64,000 nt of DNA from Flagellimonas_A sp039592695 (GCF_039592695.1 NZ_JBBUTK010000003.1:524503-588502), one strand, 5' to 3'. Shown: positions 7,102 through 15,866, counted from the first letter of the stretch. Notes: generated from the letters alone by a model not told the origin. Program-made: numbers and translations.

Positions 7102-8790
7102 CTAGCGAATATCCCTTATTTTAAGCTGCAGGCTGACTTGTCCGTTCCATTCATTTTCATCCAACGAATAAACAATGTCAAATCGTTGCCTATTCCTTGT
7201 TTTTTCGATTGAATCCCCAAGATTGAATCCAATCGCTCCAATGGGTTTTGAGCCGTTTTGGGTAAGGTTCAGTTTTAGGTGTTTCTCATCCTCACCGACG
7301 CCTTTTCCATACCCTGTATCTTGCACCCCCTTGGTCATAAAAATAGGGGTCATATTCCCTGGGCCAAAAGGGGCAAACTGACGGATGATTCGCATCAGTT
7401 TTGGTGTGATTTGATGGAAATCTATCTCGGCGTCAATACGAATTTCAGGTGTGAGCAACTTTTGGTCGATAGTTTCAGAAACCACTTTCTCAAATTGCTT
7501 TTTGAAAGCCCCGTACTGTGCCTCAAGAAGTGTAAGCCCAGCTGCATATTTGTGGCCGCCAAACTGCTCGATACACTCGGCACAGCCTTCCAAAGCCTCA
7601 TACACATCAAAACCCTTAACGGAACGTGCCGAGGCGGCCAATTTATCCCCACTTTTGGTAAAGACCAAGGTTGGGCGATAATAGGTTTCCGTCAATCGGG
7701 AAGCCACAATGCCGATGACCCCTTTGTGCCAATGTTCATTATAGACCACAGAAGTGAATCGTTCTTCCTCTTGGTTATCTCTAATTTGGGCGAGTGCCTC
7801 TTCTGTGATTTCTTGGTCCAGCCCACGTCGGTCAAGATTGAATTGTTCAATCTCTTGGGCAAAAACCTCTGCTTTTTCCAAATCATCTTCCATCATCAGA
7901 TTGACCGCATGCTGCCCGTGTTTCATACGCCCTGCGGCGTTGATTCTCGGGGCAATGATAAACACCACATCGGTGATGGTGAGCTGCTGTTTCTTGATTT
8001 GGTTGATGATGGCCTGAAATCCTGTACGGGGAATTGAATTCATAACCTGCAGCCCAAAATAGGCCAACACCCGATTTTCACCTGTGATGGGAACGATGTC
8101 TGCAGCAATCGCCGTGGCCACCAAATCCAAATAGGGAAGCAAATCTTCAACTGATTTCTCTTTTTTAGTTGCCAAGGCTTGAACCAGTTTAAACCCAACC
8201 GCACAACCGCACAATTCTTTATAGGGATATTCACAGTCTTCGCGTTTTGGGTCTAAAATGGCAATGGCATCAGGAAGTTGAGCTCCTGGCCGATGGTGGT
8301 CACAGATGATGAAATCTATGCCTTTTTCCTTGGCATAACCTACCTGTTCCACAGCTTTCACCCCACAATCAAGTGCAATAATGAGTGAAAAACCATTGTC
8401 GTCGGCGAAATCAATCCCTTGAAACGACACGCCATAACCTTCGATGTATCTATCGGGAATATAAGTTGCTACATTATCATAATGTTCCCTTAAGTAGGTT
8501 GTAAACAAAGCTACAGCCGTAGTGCCATCTACATCGTAATCGCCATAGACCAAAATATTCTCGTTATCGGCAATGGCCTTTTCGATTCTGCTAACCGCCA
8601 CATCCATATCCTTCATCAAGAAGGGGTCGTGCAAATCAGATAGTTCTGGGCGGAAGAATTTTTTTGCCTCATCATACGTGGTGATGCCTCGTTGCAAAAG
8701 CAGTTGCGCCACCAAACCATTTACTTTCAGCGCTGCGGAAAGCTCTTCGACTTGCTTTTTTTCAGGAATTGGCTTAATTGTCCAGCGCAT
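7102..8790 (-). CDS. recJ: Single-stranded-DNA-specific exonuclease RecJ
   Basis: A 562-residue DHH-family 5'-3' single-strand exonuclease for recombination and mismatch repair. Visible motifs are VYGDYDVDGTTAVAL (motif I), LDCGVK (motif II) and ICDHHRPG (DHH, motif III), then DHHA1 motifs GHKYAAGLT and the OB-fold C-terminal domain. The ATG at 8790 (MRWTIKPIPEKK) is preferred to the upstream TTG at 8811. It is transcribed ahead of the MFS gene with a 1-bp gap. Confidence 0.95.
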   Translation of the reverse strand: MRWTIKPIPEKKQVEELSAALKVNGLVAQLLLQRGITTYDEAKKFFRPELSDLHDPFLMKDMDVAVSRIEKAIADNENILVYGDYDVDGTTAVALFTTYLREHYDNVATYIPDRYIEGYGVSFQGIDFADDNGFSLIIALDCGVKAVEQVGYAKEKGIDFIICDHHRPGAQLPDAIAILDPKREDCEYPYKELCGCAVGFKLVQALATKKEKSVEDLLPYLDLVATAIAADIVPITGENRVLAYFGLQVMNSIPRTGFQAIINQIKKQQLTITDVVFIIAPRINAAGRMKHGQHAVNLMMEDDLEKAEVFAQEIEQFNLDRRGLDQEITEEALAQIRDNQEEERFTSVVYNEHWHKGVIGIVASRLTETYYRPTLVFTKSGDKLAASARSVKGFDVYEALEGCAECIEQFGGHKYAAGLTLLEAQYGAFKKQFEKVVSETIDQKLLTPEIRIDAEIDFHQITPKLMRIIRQFAPFGPGNMTPIFMTKGVQDTGYGKGVGEDEKHLKLNLTQNGSKPIGAIGFNLGDSIEKTRNRQRFDIVYSLDENEWNGQVSLQLKIRDIR

Positions 8791-8801
8791 TGGGTTAAAA
8801 T

Positions 8802-8858
8802 ACAAACTCAAATGGCAAATACAAATTCAAATGGTAAACGTAAACTCAAAAAATCATC
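8802..8858. repeat. Short tandem repeat, 19-bp period, about 3 units
   Basis: Units ACAAACTCAAATGGCAAAT (8802–8820), ACAAATTCAAATGGTAAAC (8821–8839) and a degenerate GTAAACTCAAAAAATCATC (8840–8858) follow one another. The array lies between the start of recJ and the 3' end of the four-helix bundle gene and slightly overlaps the latter's stop region. Similar A-rich CAAATnCCAAA text is present near 43195–43220 beside the tRNA gene. Confidence 0.6.
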
Positions 8859-9204
8859 CTTTGTTCTTGATTATAGTGGCCATAATTTTAATAAGCTGCT
8901 CAACCTCATCCAACAACTTTCCCCTTTTCTCCGATTCACCATAATTTACTTTGGATAAAATCCTCAGATTCATTCTCGACTCTTTCAACTCCTTAAGACT
9001 GATCGTAGCTTTATTCTTGAAATCACGGTCGCTTTGGGTGCCCTGCATTTCGCCAAAATTCAAAGCAGAACTTCCCGCAGAACGCAATAGCTGATTTCCA
9101 TAATACTGACCTGGCATGTCATTATGAAGTGTCGCACAGAAAAAAACCGTCAATGCCCCAAAATCAACGAAACGGTCTTCTAAATCAAACTTTCTATCGC
9201 TCAT
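8854..9204 (-). CDS. Four-helix bundle protein (23S rRNA intervening-sequence protein family)
   Basis: A 116-residue all-helical protein: MSDRKFDLEDRFVDFGALTVFF, then YYGNQLLRSAGSSALNFGEMQG, then KELKESRMNLRILSKVNYG. The LRSAGSSALNFGEM block is the family hallmark. Relatives were first found inside 23S rRNA intervening sequences, but stand-alone chromosomal copies are frequent in Bacteroidota and their role is unknown. There is no rRNA gene or reverse transcriptase here, so neither an rRNA insert nor a diversity-generating retroelement partner is supported. A 19-bp tandem repeat lies at its 3' end. Confidence 0.85.
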   Translation of the reverse strand: MSDRKFDLEDRFVDFGALTVFFCATLHNDMPGQYYGNQLLRSAGSSALNFGEMQGTQSDRDFKNKATISLKELKESRMNLRILSKVNYGESEKRGKLLDEVEQLIKIMATIIKNKG

Positions 9205-9240
9205 AGAGTAAAATTTTGAATTTTGTGTTTGTGCTTATAT

Positions 9241-9669
9241 TTAACCTCTATGGAATAAAACTTTAATCTCCAACTCCGCAAACCTTCTGAACATTTCCAT
9301 CACACCACAATATTTCTCCACAGATAAATCTACCGCTCTTTGCAGTTTGTCTTCCTTTAGGTTTTTCCCATAAAAATGATATTCGATACGCACGGTGCCA
9401 TAATATTTCGGGTGCTCATCGGTCAAATCACCGATAGTCTCAATGTGAAAAGCATCTACTTCCAACTTCATTTTTTTGATGAGCGAAGCCACATCAAGCC
9501 CAGAACATCCTGCCAATGAAGAAAGCATCAACGCCTTGGGCCGAAGCCCCGCACCTTCGCCCCCATCATCAGGACTCGCATCGATATTAAAAGTCATTCC
9601 CGATGGATTATTGCTCTCAAAGGCCATGTTGCCAAGCCACTTTGTAGAAATATGATTTGTTGTCGCCAT
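9241..9669 (-). CDS. OsmC/Ohr family protein
   Basis: A 142-residue protein from ATG 9669. The two conserved cysteines of the OsmC/Ohr peroxidase fold are visible in SLAGCSGLDVASLIKK and VEKYCGVMEMFRR. Family members reduce organic hydroperoxides with thiol cofactors in the cytoplasm, though many OsmC paralogues remain unassigned. It is divergent from an AhpD-like gene whose likely ATG is only 18 bp away, which implies overlapping or leader-poor promoters. I infer a shared role in peroxide stress. Confidence 0.85.
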   Translation of the reverse strand: MATTNHISTKWLGNMAFESNNPSGMTFNIDASPDDGGEGAGLRPKALMLSSLAGCSGLDVASLIKKMKLEVDAFHIETIGDLTDEHPKYYGTVRIEYHFYGKNLKEDKLQRAVDLSVEKYCGVMEMFRRFAELEIKVLFHRG

Positions 9670-9687
9670 AAATTTTTGTTTCTTGTA

Positions 9688-10329
9688 ATGGTTAAAAATA
9701 CTCCAACTCAACTAAATGCAACCCAAATGGCACTAGTAAATCCCCTTGAACCTAACCACGACCCAGAAACCAAAGAACTGGCCGAATTTTTTAATGAAAC
9801 TTTGGGGTTTTGCCCCAATTCTGTGCTGACCATGCAGCACCGCCCTTCTATCTCTAAAGCTTTTATCAATCTGAACAAAGCGGTAATGACCAATGAGGGC
9901 AGGGTCACTTCAGCATTGAAACGTTTGATTGCCTGGGTCAGCAGCAATGCCACCGGGTGCCGCTATTGTCAGGCCCATGCCATTCGTGCAGCAGAGCGTT
10001 ACGGTGCCGAGCAAGAGCAATTGGACAATATTTGGGAATACCGTACCCACCCTGCCTTTTCTGATGCAGAACGGGCAGCATTGGATTTTGCTGTGGCCGC
10101 ATCGCAGGTGCCCAATACTGTGAGTGCCGATATCAAAAAGCGACTGCACGACCACTGGAGCGATGGCGAAATTGTGGAAATGTTGGGTGTGATCTCTCTT
10201 TTTGGATATCTGAACCGGTGGAATGACAGCATGGGCACCGATATCGAAGATGGTGCTGTGGAAAGCGCCAACCAATACCTTTCAAAATACGGTTGGCAAA
10301 AGGGAAAGCATGACGGGTCTAAGTATTAG
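9688..10329 (+). CDS. Carboxymuconolactone decarboxylase-like / AhpD-type peroxidase-related protein
   Basis: A protein of 213 residues from ATG 9688 (MVKNTPTQ); ATG 9727 (MALVNPLEP) is a reasonable alternative that leaves more room for a promoter. The AhpD redox motif is clear: ATGCRYCQAHAIRAAERYG contains CxxCxxxH. Residues after it, DAERAALDFAVAASQVP and the helix DGEIVEMLGVISLFGYLNRWND, match the peroxidase-related group of this all-helical fold. Divergent from OsmC, supporting a thiol-based detoxification role. Substrate is unknown. Confidence 0.82.
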   Translation: MVKNTPTQLNATQMALVNPLEPNHDPETKELAEFFNETLGFCPNSVLTMQHRPSISKAFINLNKAVMTNEGRVTSALKRLIAWVSSNATGCRYCQAHAIRAAERYGAEQEQLDNIWEYRTHPAFSDAERAALDFAVAASQVPNTVSADIKKRLHDHWSDGEIVEMLGVISLFGYLNRWNDSMGTDIEDGAVESANQYLSKYGWQKGKHDGSKY

Positions 10330-10441
10330 GCTTTAGAAATCGGGCTCTTTTCCTTAGTGCCATTTCCTTATTTCTTGATGTGTATCAACTTTTATTCAAG
10401 TTCAATGTTAGAACTTTGGCTCAATCAAAAAACGAACGGTC

Positions 10442-11020
10442 ATGGCAACATTGGTTTTGACGCCCGAACAGCAAATTCAGCGATTGAACAGCATTCTCAA
10501 TAAGGTGGAGGTATTACAAAAGCTTCCCTTGAATCGCTTGATTACGGCCCCAAATACCAAATCGTGGAATGTGCTGGAAGTATTGGAGCATCTACGAATC
10601 GCCTATTCGCTTTATGACAAAAAAATCGAAAATGCCCTTGTTGGGTCTCCATCATCCAATCTTGATTCATGGAGCTTTAAGGCCCGCCCTTGGCAACGGT
10701 TCCTTATTGAGGGGCAAAGGCCAAAGGGTAAAAAACGTCCCTTTAAGATAAAGACCTTAAAAAGGTTTGAGCCGTTGTTGGACGATAAAAGCTTGTCCGA
10801 GGAAGCATCAGATTCCATCTTCGAAAATTTTTTTACTGCCTACCAGCTATTGAAATCGAGTATTGTGGAGAGCCGACAGAAACAAATGAAGCACAGACCT
10901 TTTGCCTCAGCAATCGGCCCTGTAGTTCGTTTTTACCTTCCCGAAGCATTCGAATTTCTGATTTGCCATGCAGAACGGCATCTTGTACAGATTGAGGAAA
11001 TTCTTGCATCACAAAAGTAA
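10442..11020 (+). CDS. DinB-like four-helix protein
   Basis: A 192-residue protein. Helix 2 carries SWNVLEVLEHLRIAYSLYD and the C-terminal helix carries FLICHAERHLVQIEEIL. A metal-type triad with one His in the EHL block and two in the HAERH block is the DinB_2/DUF1569 arrangement, seen in bacillithiol- and other thiol-transferases and in uncharacterised proteins. It is followed by a Crp/Fnr gene after 58 bp. No specific reaction can be assigned. Confidence 0.75.
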   Translation: MATLVLTPEQQIQRLNSILNKVEVLQKLPLNRLITAPNTKSWNVLEVLEHLRIAYSLYDKKIENALVGSPSSNLDSWSFKARPWQRFLIEGQRPKGKKRPFKIKTLKRFEPLLDDKSLSEEASDSIFENFFTAYQLLKSSIVESRQKQMKHRPFASAIGPVVRFYLPEAFEFLICHAERHLVQIEEILASQK

Positions 11021-11078
11021 ACTACCCCGGGGGGCATCATAAATCTAGATTATGGAGTGATGGTTATCTTTATGGTGG

Positions 11079-11663
11079 ATGGAACACTCGAATCTTGAGC
11101 TCTTAAAATCAGTTTTTAAAGGAATTGCCTTCACTGGAGAGGAGGAACTTTCATTTGCAAAGCTCTGGAAAGAACGTCATTTCAAACAAAACGGGCTCAT
11201 CACCGAGGCGGGAAGCATCGAAAGGTATTTCTATGTCGTCATCGAAGGGGTTCAGGCTATTTACCTCCTCGACCAAAAAGGTGAAAAAGTGGTACTTGGG
11301 TTCTCGTATGCCGGGAGTCCGTCAGGGGTATTTGATTCGTTCATCCACCAGAAACCTTCCGACACGTTTTTAGAGGCATTGAAACCTTCAAGATTATTGG
11401 CCATTTCAAGAAACGAGTACTTGCACCTTTTTGAAAAACATCCTGAACTTCATCAATGGGGGCACTATTTTTTTAGGGATATTCTCTTTGGCCGTCTTTT
11501 TCGTGAGGTCGAATTGTTGACCTTATCGGCCGAAGAACGCTATGTAGCTTTTATGCGGCGTTGCCCGGAAGAATTGAAAGTGATTCCCCAAAAATATTTG
11601 GCATCGTACCTTAATATGAAGCCTGAAACGTTTTCTAGGCTCAGGGCTTCAGTATCGTATTGA
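11079..11663 (+). CDS. Crp/Fnr family transcriptional regulator
   Basis: A 194-residue regulator with an N-terminal cyclic-nucleotide-binding-type beta-barrel (KQNGLITEAGSIERYFYVVIEGVQAIYLLDQ) and a C-terminal helix-turn-helix. The recognition region is YLASYLNMKPETFSRLRA near the end. The HTH is short and ends at SVSY, as in many Bacteroidota Crp/Fnr paralogues. No Fnr-type cysteine cluster is visible, so it is not an obvious oxygen sensor. The 3' end overlaps the convergent uracil-DNA glycosylase gene by 23 bp. Confidence 0.85.
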   Translation: MEHSNLELLKSVFKGIAFTGEEELSFAKLWKERHFKQNGLITEAGSIERYFYVVIEGVQAIYLLDQKGEKVVLGFSYAGSPSGVFDSFIHQKPSDTFLEALKPSRLLAISRNEYLHLFEKHPELHQWGHYFFRDILFGRLFREVELLTLSAEERYVAFMRRCPEELKVIPQKYLASYLNMKPETFSRLRASVSY

Positions 11664-12216
11664 TTTTCTGTCTTAATTCAGGCAACACCTCTTCCCCAAA
11701 CCATGGGTTTTTGCTTAACCAAAACCGATTTCTGGGTGATGGGTGGGGCAGTACAAAATAGTGGGGCAGATAGTTTTTATAGTTTCTTACGGTTTCGGTC
11801 AAGTTCTTTTCCATTCCGTCGACTAAATAATAGTTCTGGGCATATTGCCCAATCAAAATCGTCAACTGTAAATTTGGCATTTGTTTCAATAGCGGTTCAT
11901 GCCATAACGGAGCACATTCGGGACGAGGTGGCAAATCACCCGATTTGCCTTTTCCGGGATAACAAAATCCCATGGGAATCAATGCAAAAAGTCTTTCGTC
12001 ATAAAACTTTTCGTCAGTAACACCCAACCATTCACGCAATTGCTTTCCACTGGGGTCATCCCAAGGCACTCCCGTCTTGTGGACTTTGGTCCCCGGTGCT
12101 TGTCCGATGATTGCAATCTTCGATTGGGGATGGGCTGACACGATGGGCCGCGGGCCCAAGGGCAAATGTTCTGCACAAACGGTACAGTTTCTGATTTCTG
12201 AAAGCAGTTTTTCCAT
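11641..12216 (-). CDS. Uracil-DNA glycosylase family protein
   Basis: A 191-residue protein from ATG 12216 (MEKLLSEIRNCTVC). The catalytic-loop motif is IIGQAPGTKVHKTGVPWDDP and the DNA-intercalating loop is HPSPRNRFWL, matching the UDG superfamily (COG1573-like). CxxC near the N-terminus (NCTVC) recalls the iron-sulfur family-4 enzymes, but I cannot place all four cluster ligands with confidence (a further Cys is in PECAPLW). It probably removes uracil or related damage from DNA, though substrate scope is uncertain. Confidence 0.8.
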   Translation of the reverse strand: MEKLLSEIRNCTVCAEHLPLGPRPIVSAHPQSKIAIIGQAPGTKVHKTGVPWDDPSGKQLREWLGVTDEKFYDERLFALIPMGFCYPGKGKSGDLPPRPECAPLWHEPLLKQMPNLQLTILIGQYAQNYYLVDGMEKNLTETVRNYKNYLPHYFVLPHPSPRNRFWLSKNPWFGEEVLPELRQKINTILKP

Positions 12217-12291
12217 CCTCTTAAAAATAAACAACTAAAGCACACCAACTGGGTCGATGTGCCTTAGATCATGAAAAAGTCGGGCTAACGA

Positions 12292-12756
12292 CTACGATTT
12301 GGTTCTTAGGTTCTTCCAGTTTTTATTGGCGGTTGCCAATAATTTAGATTCCTTCTCAGCCACCCATAATTGTTTGGCATCAACTTCAACATCGTTTAAA
12401 AACAGATAATATTTACCATTGCTTACCACGAACTTATTAGGGTCAACCCTGAATTTTGCTCCCGCATAAACGCCAAAAGCACAAAAGCCGCCAAACTGTG
12501 GCAAATATTTGTCTGGGTTTTTCTCAAATTTTGACTTTTGCTCTGCGGAGGTAAAGTAATAGGCAATCTTATCGTGTACTGCCTTGTACTGCTTTGAACC
12601 TTGCTGCGCCAAGCCCAAATCTAAATAAGACACCGGACTGTAGCCCTGTAGCCCTATCTTACTGTCATCAATGTTGTTCGCTTTTTTGTCTTGTGCAAAT
12701 AGCACTCCCGCGGTCATGACCGCAATCATAAAAATTGAAATTCTTTTGAAATTCAT
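12292..12756 (-). CDS. Secreted YHS domain protein
   Basis: A 154-residue protein with an N-terminal signal peptide (MNFKRISIFMIAVMTAGVLFAQ). The YHS-type domain shows GYSPVSYLDLG and later YYFTSAEQKSKFEKNPDKYLPQFGGFCAFGV. YHS domains occur in copper-transport ATPases and exported proteins and are thought to bind metals, but here the usual Tyr-His-Ser triplet is not obvious and the single Cys in GGFCAFG is the likely ligand. It lies in a minus-strand group with two small proteins upstream; shared function is not demonstrated. Confidence 0.8.
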   Translation of the reverse strand: MNFKRISIFMIAVMTAGVLFAQDKKANNIDDSKIGLQGYSPVSYLDLGLAQQGSKQYKAVHDKIAYYFTSAEQKSKFEKNPDKYLPQFGGFCAFGVYAGAKFRVDPNKFVVSNGKYYLFLNDVEVDAKQLWVAEKESKLLATANKNWKNLRTKS

Positions 12757-12794
12757 CGTTGTTAAAAATTAAAGATTAATACTTGTATTAAAAA

Positions 12795-13145
12795 TTATTT
12801 GCTGGCACTCAACGAGACCACCAAAAAAACTACCGTGGCATTGAACCAATAATAGATGGCATCGATGCCCGAAAAATTGAAAATAAATGGCACGGCCATA
12901 AAGGTTACGGCCACCAATAGATCTATGGCCAAATGGCCCTGAAAGGGAATCAACCGATACGCGGCCAATTTATAGTCGGTCAACAGACTAGCCGCCAATA
13001 CAGCAATGCCCGTCATCACCGAAAACCATAGGGCCACATTTGAGGTCTCTCCCAAATTCAAGAGGAAAGGCGCCACAATTAAGCCCATTCCAGCTGTATA
13101 ATCGGCCACTCCATGAAGTGTCGGGGTAATAAACCTTAGTTTCAT
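12795..13145 (-). CDS. Small membrane protein, four predicted helices (SPW-repeat-like)
   Basis: A 116-residue protein from ATG 13145 (MKLRFITPTLHGVADYTAGM). It has about four hydrophobic segments: VADYTAGMGLIVAPFLLNLG, VALWFSVMTGIAVLAASLL, the LAIDLLVAVTFMAVPFIF region and YYWFNATVVFLVVSL. Two tandem helix-pair repeats, each ending in a short P/F-rich turn, resemble SPW-repeat membrane proteins, but the diagnostic SPW triplet is absent. The frame extends upstream to 13208 without a convincing start. Function unknown. Confidence 0.6.
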   Translation of the reverse strand: MKLRFITPTLHGVADYTAGMGLIVAPFLLNLGETSNVALWFSVMTGIAVLAASLLTDYKLAAYRLIPFQGHLAIDLLVAVTFMAVPFIFNFSGIDAIYYWFNATVVFLVVSLSASK

Positions 13146-13155
13146 AGCTCTTGAA

Positions 13156-13506
13156 TTAGGCGTTGAAGTATTCTTCAAAAATGACCTGCCCGTCGTCATT
13201 CCAGACACGTTTTATGATTTCGTGCCAGTAAATTGAACTGTCGTCTTTCATCTTAAAGTCAAAGGTGAACTCAGAGGCCGAGACATTACCATCAACCAAA
13301 GTGTTATGCAGGGTTATGCCATTGACATTGGCTATGGCTCCTGTGAAACCTGTCATTTTCTCAATCATCTGGCCTTTGTTCTTAGTGGTCACCTGATTGT
13401 AGTCAGAAGTTTCTGCGCTGTTGGCAAAAAACTTCTCGACGGCATCTACTATTGCCCCTTCGGCAACCATGCCATCCATCTCTTTTACTAGTTTTCTAAT
13501 ATCCAT
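13156..13506 (-). CDS. SnoaL-like / NTF2-like protein
   Basis: A 116-residue protein starting MDIRKLVKEMDGMVAEGAIVDAVEKFFA. Helix-rich N-terminus and alternating strands ending VWNDDGQVIFEEYFNA fit the NTF2-like fold. It lies 10 bp upstream of the four-helix membrane protein on the same strand, so it is likely to be first in a small operon with that gene and possibly the YHS gene. No catalytic residues can be named. Confidence 0.7.
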   Translation of the reverse strand: MDIRKLVKEMDGMVAEGAIVDAVEKFFANSAETSDYNQVTTKNKGQMIEKMTGFTGAIANVNGITLHNTLVDGNVSASEFTFDFKMKDDSSIYWHEIIKRVWNDDGQVIFEEYFNA

Positions 13507-13593
13507 TTGCTTTGTTTTGGGTTAAAAACTTGATTTAAATACCCTGCAAATTTCAATTGAAAGGAACGTTGGAAGGCTACAAAAAAGGAGCGA

Positions 13594-14643
13594 TTAATTG
13601 TAGATTTCGCTTTTGAAGGAAGAAGGGTTCACGCCCGTGTAGCGTTTGAAAAAAGAAGTGAAGTGGTTGGCCTCTTCAAAACCAAGGGTAAAGGCTGCCT
13701 CTTTTATCGAAGCATCTTGTGCCAGTATTTTTTTCGAAGAATCGACAATTTCTTGGCGAATCAATTTGCCAAGCGAATCGCCAAGTTTTGCTTTGGTCTT
13801 TTTCTGCAGTGTTTTGACCGAGAGGTTCATTTTGTCGGCATAAAACGATAACTGATGTTGTTCTTTATGGTGTTGTCGAACAAGCGCCACAATATCTTGT
13901 ACGAATGTATCGCGATTGTCATAATCAAAATGCTGCCTGAACTCATTTGGGGTGGCTCTGGCTTTCTGTTTGAACACCCTGTTGAAATAACCCGGGTCTT
14001 TATACCCCATCGCATACGAAACTTCTTGAATGCTCTTATCGGTCAACGCCACTTCTTTGCGGCTCTCTGCCCATCGTTTACGCTCCCATAGGCCCTTGAC
14101 TGACAGCCCAACTTTCTCTTTCATTAGGGTCTGCACTTTTTCATTGTTGTCGTTGATAAACAACGCCAACTCTTGAGACTTTAGGTGCTTATCATATTTA
14201 GCGTCAACGATTTCCTTGATATCGAATATGACTTCATATTCTTCCTCGGTGGCCTCAAATGGGTTTTGCAAAAACCATTGCTGGGAAAATGCTTTAATGA
14301 TTTCTTTTGGATTATTTGCCGTATTGAATACTTCCATGTCCTTATTACAATCAACACAGGAAGAAAAATCGATATGCCCCAGCGACACCAAATGTTTGAA
14401 CAACACCCTCGCCGCTCTGTCGTCAAGGATTCCACTATCGAAAAATTCCATTTTCTCCACCTTGAAATCATCAGATAGAAACTTGACATATTGCCCTTTT
14501 TCCAAAAAAATGGCCTTGTTGGTCCAACCAAAATAATTTTCAAAATCAACCTGTATACCCCCAGAGCCCGATATGATATGAAAAAGAGCGGGCTGGGTCA
14601 AATAATAGACCTTGTTGATATCAGGAAAAAAGTTGTGTAACAT
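13594..14643 (-). CDS. Transcriptional regulator with two AraC-type DNA-binding domains
   Basis: The start ATG 14643 (MLHNFFPDINKVYY) has a GAGG-like leader; a longer frame begins at 14694. From 14643 it is 349 residues. A cupin-like sensory region (about 10–95) precedes a first AraC HTH pair (about 150–238, ending DPGYFNRVFKQKARATPNEFR) and a second (about 245–345, ending EANHFTSFFKRYTGVNPSSFK). Both halves have the canonical second-helix pattern with G-F/Y and FNRxFK or FTSFFK. Two complete AraC domains in one chain are uncommon. It follows the DUF819 gene after a short gap, suggesting control of that carrier. Confidence 0.8.
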   Translation of the reverse strand: MLHNFFPDINKVYYLTQPALFHIISGSGGIQVDFENYFGWTNKAIFLEKGQYVKFLSDDFKVEKMEFFDSGILDDRAARVLFKHLVSLGHIDFSSCVDCNKDMEVFNTANNPKEIIKAFSQQWFLQNPFEATEEEYEVIFDIKEIVDAKYDKHLKSQELALFINDNNEKVQTLMKEKVGLSVKGLWERKRWAESRKEVALTDKSIQEVSYAMGYKDPGYFNRVFKQKARATPNEFRQHFDYDNRDTFVQDIVALVRQHHKEQHQLSFYADKMNLSVKTLQKKTKAKLGDSLGKLIRQEIVDSSKKILAQDASIKEAAFTLGFEEANHFTSFFKRYTGVNPSSFKSEIYN

Positions 14644-14706
14644 TGATCTGGACCTCACGGTTTCTTGGTCGAAAACCCCTGCACTTCCTGACAAGACATG
14701 GTGCGG

Positions 14707-15831
14707 TTATATCATAATGCCCAACAGATAAATCGTCAGCATACCCCAAAAAGTGCCGGTAGCCATGCTTAGAATAGCCAATACTATGGCATGGGGCATC
14801 CATTTTTTATTATAGGCGGCCGTAACGGCGGGGGCCGTGGCAATGCCTCCCACATTGGCCATGCTGGCAATCGGCACCCAGGCCATGTTTACGTTCAGCA
14901 CTTTTGCAACCCCTACGGTAAAGACAAAATGGCCGACCAGCCAAACTATCAAGAACCCGAAAAAGGCCCAATTAAATCCGAAGGTGGCGAATTGCAGTTT
15001 CAGCCCCAAGACCGCCATGACCAAAATAATCAAGATGCTTCCCACCTTTAATGAAAAGGTGTTGTTCCAACTTTTTATAAAATTGCTCAAGGCCAGTCCC
15101 AATAATGAAAAGAGCACTACCTTGATAACAAAGGTATCCACCAGAAAATGAAAGACCCCTACTAAAGCTATAAAAATCAGCAGGGTCAAAACTGGTGATA
15201 GCGTCTTTTCTTTTTTTAAGTCAAGCTCGTCGGGCATCTTTGTATCCGAAATTGCAAACCAACTGTTCAATTGGTGGCTCCTCTTTATCCCTTGAAACAT
15301 CAAGATGGTCCAGATATTGACCAAAATATTGTCCATTACCAAAATGGTCAGAAAGATGTTCTCAGGGCAGTTGACCAGTTCTTTCAATACCAGTTGGCTG
15401 GTGCTGCCTCCAATCCAACCTCCAACGACAGGTGGAATCCCCATCCAGTACTGTTTTGCAACCAAAGTGGTGTTGACCCAGTCTGATGATGAAAAACCAT
15501 AAACGGCCAATACTGGAAACAGCGCAATGAACATACTGCCCGCCACGAACACAACAATGGGTTTGATTCCCACGGATTTCAACTGGCGAAAAGAGAGACT
15601 TGACATGACCGATATAATTGCCAGCGGAATGAAAAAATCTTTGCTATAATCATGGATGGCCGCCCCGGAAAAATCTTTTTGTAGTACCAAAGAAAACAAT
15701 GCGGGTATCACATACGCCAACAAGATTGCGGGCACCCAGTCAAAAAGTGATTTGATGTATCGGTTTTCCCACCGGTCTAAAAAATAGACTGCAACAACGG
15801 TCACCGCTGTGATAATCCAAGGTGTGTACAT
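14707..15831 (-). CDS. DUF819 family membrane carrier
   Basis: A 374-residue polytopic protein with about ten hydrophobic segments, starting MYTPWIITAVTVVAVYFLDRW. Glycine-rich motifs GIPPVVGGWIGGSTSQLVLKE and SMANVGGIATAPAVTAAYN are the paired inverted-repeat hairpin motifs of the DUF819/YjcL family, related to glutamate- or citrate-type carriers. Substrate is unknown. The following gene on the same strand is a double-AraC regulator, so regulated uptake or export of a small metabolite is plausible. Confidence 0.82.
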   Translation of the reverse strand: MYTPWIITAVTVVAVYFLDRWENRYIKSLFDWVPAILLAYVIPALFSLVLQKDFSGAAIHDYSKDFFIPLAIISVMSSLSFRQLKSVGIKPIVVFVAGSMFIALFPVLAVYGFSSSDWVNTTLVAKQYWMGIPPVVGGWIGGSTSQLVLKELVNCPENIFLTILVMDNILVNIWTILMFQGIKRSHQLNSWFAISDTKMPDELDLKKEKTLSPVLTLLIFIALVGVFHFLVDTFVIKVVLFSLLGLALSNFIKSWNNTFSLKVGSILIILVMAVLGLKLQFATFGFNWAFFGFLIVWLVGHFVFTVGVAKVLNVNMAWVPIASMANVGGIATAPAVTAAYNKKWMPHAIVLAILSMATGTFWGMLTIYLLGIMI

Positions 15832-15866
15832 TCAGGCCAAAATACTAAAATAGATTGTTCGGGTAG

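Noticed and set aside
7279..8037. 252-codon plus-strand frame
   Set aside because: Antisense to recJ, whose DHH/DHHA1 motifs occupy the opposite strand.
8854..9204. Possible diversity-generating retroelement accessory (Avd) or 23S rRNA insert
   Set aside because: The protein is a four-helix bundle, but there is no reverse transcriptase, template/variable repeat or rRNA gene nearby.
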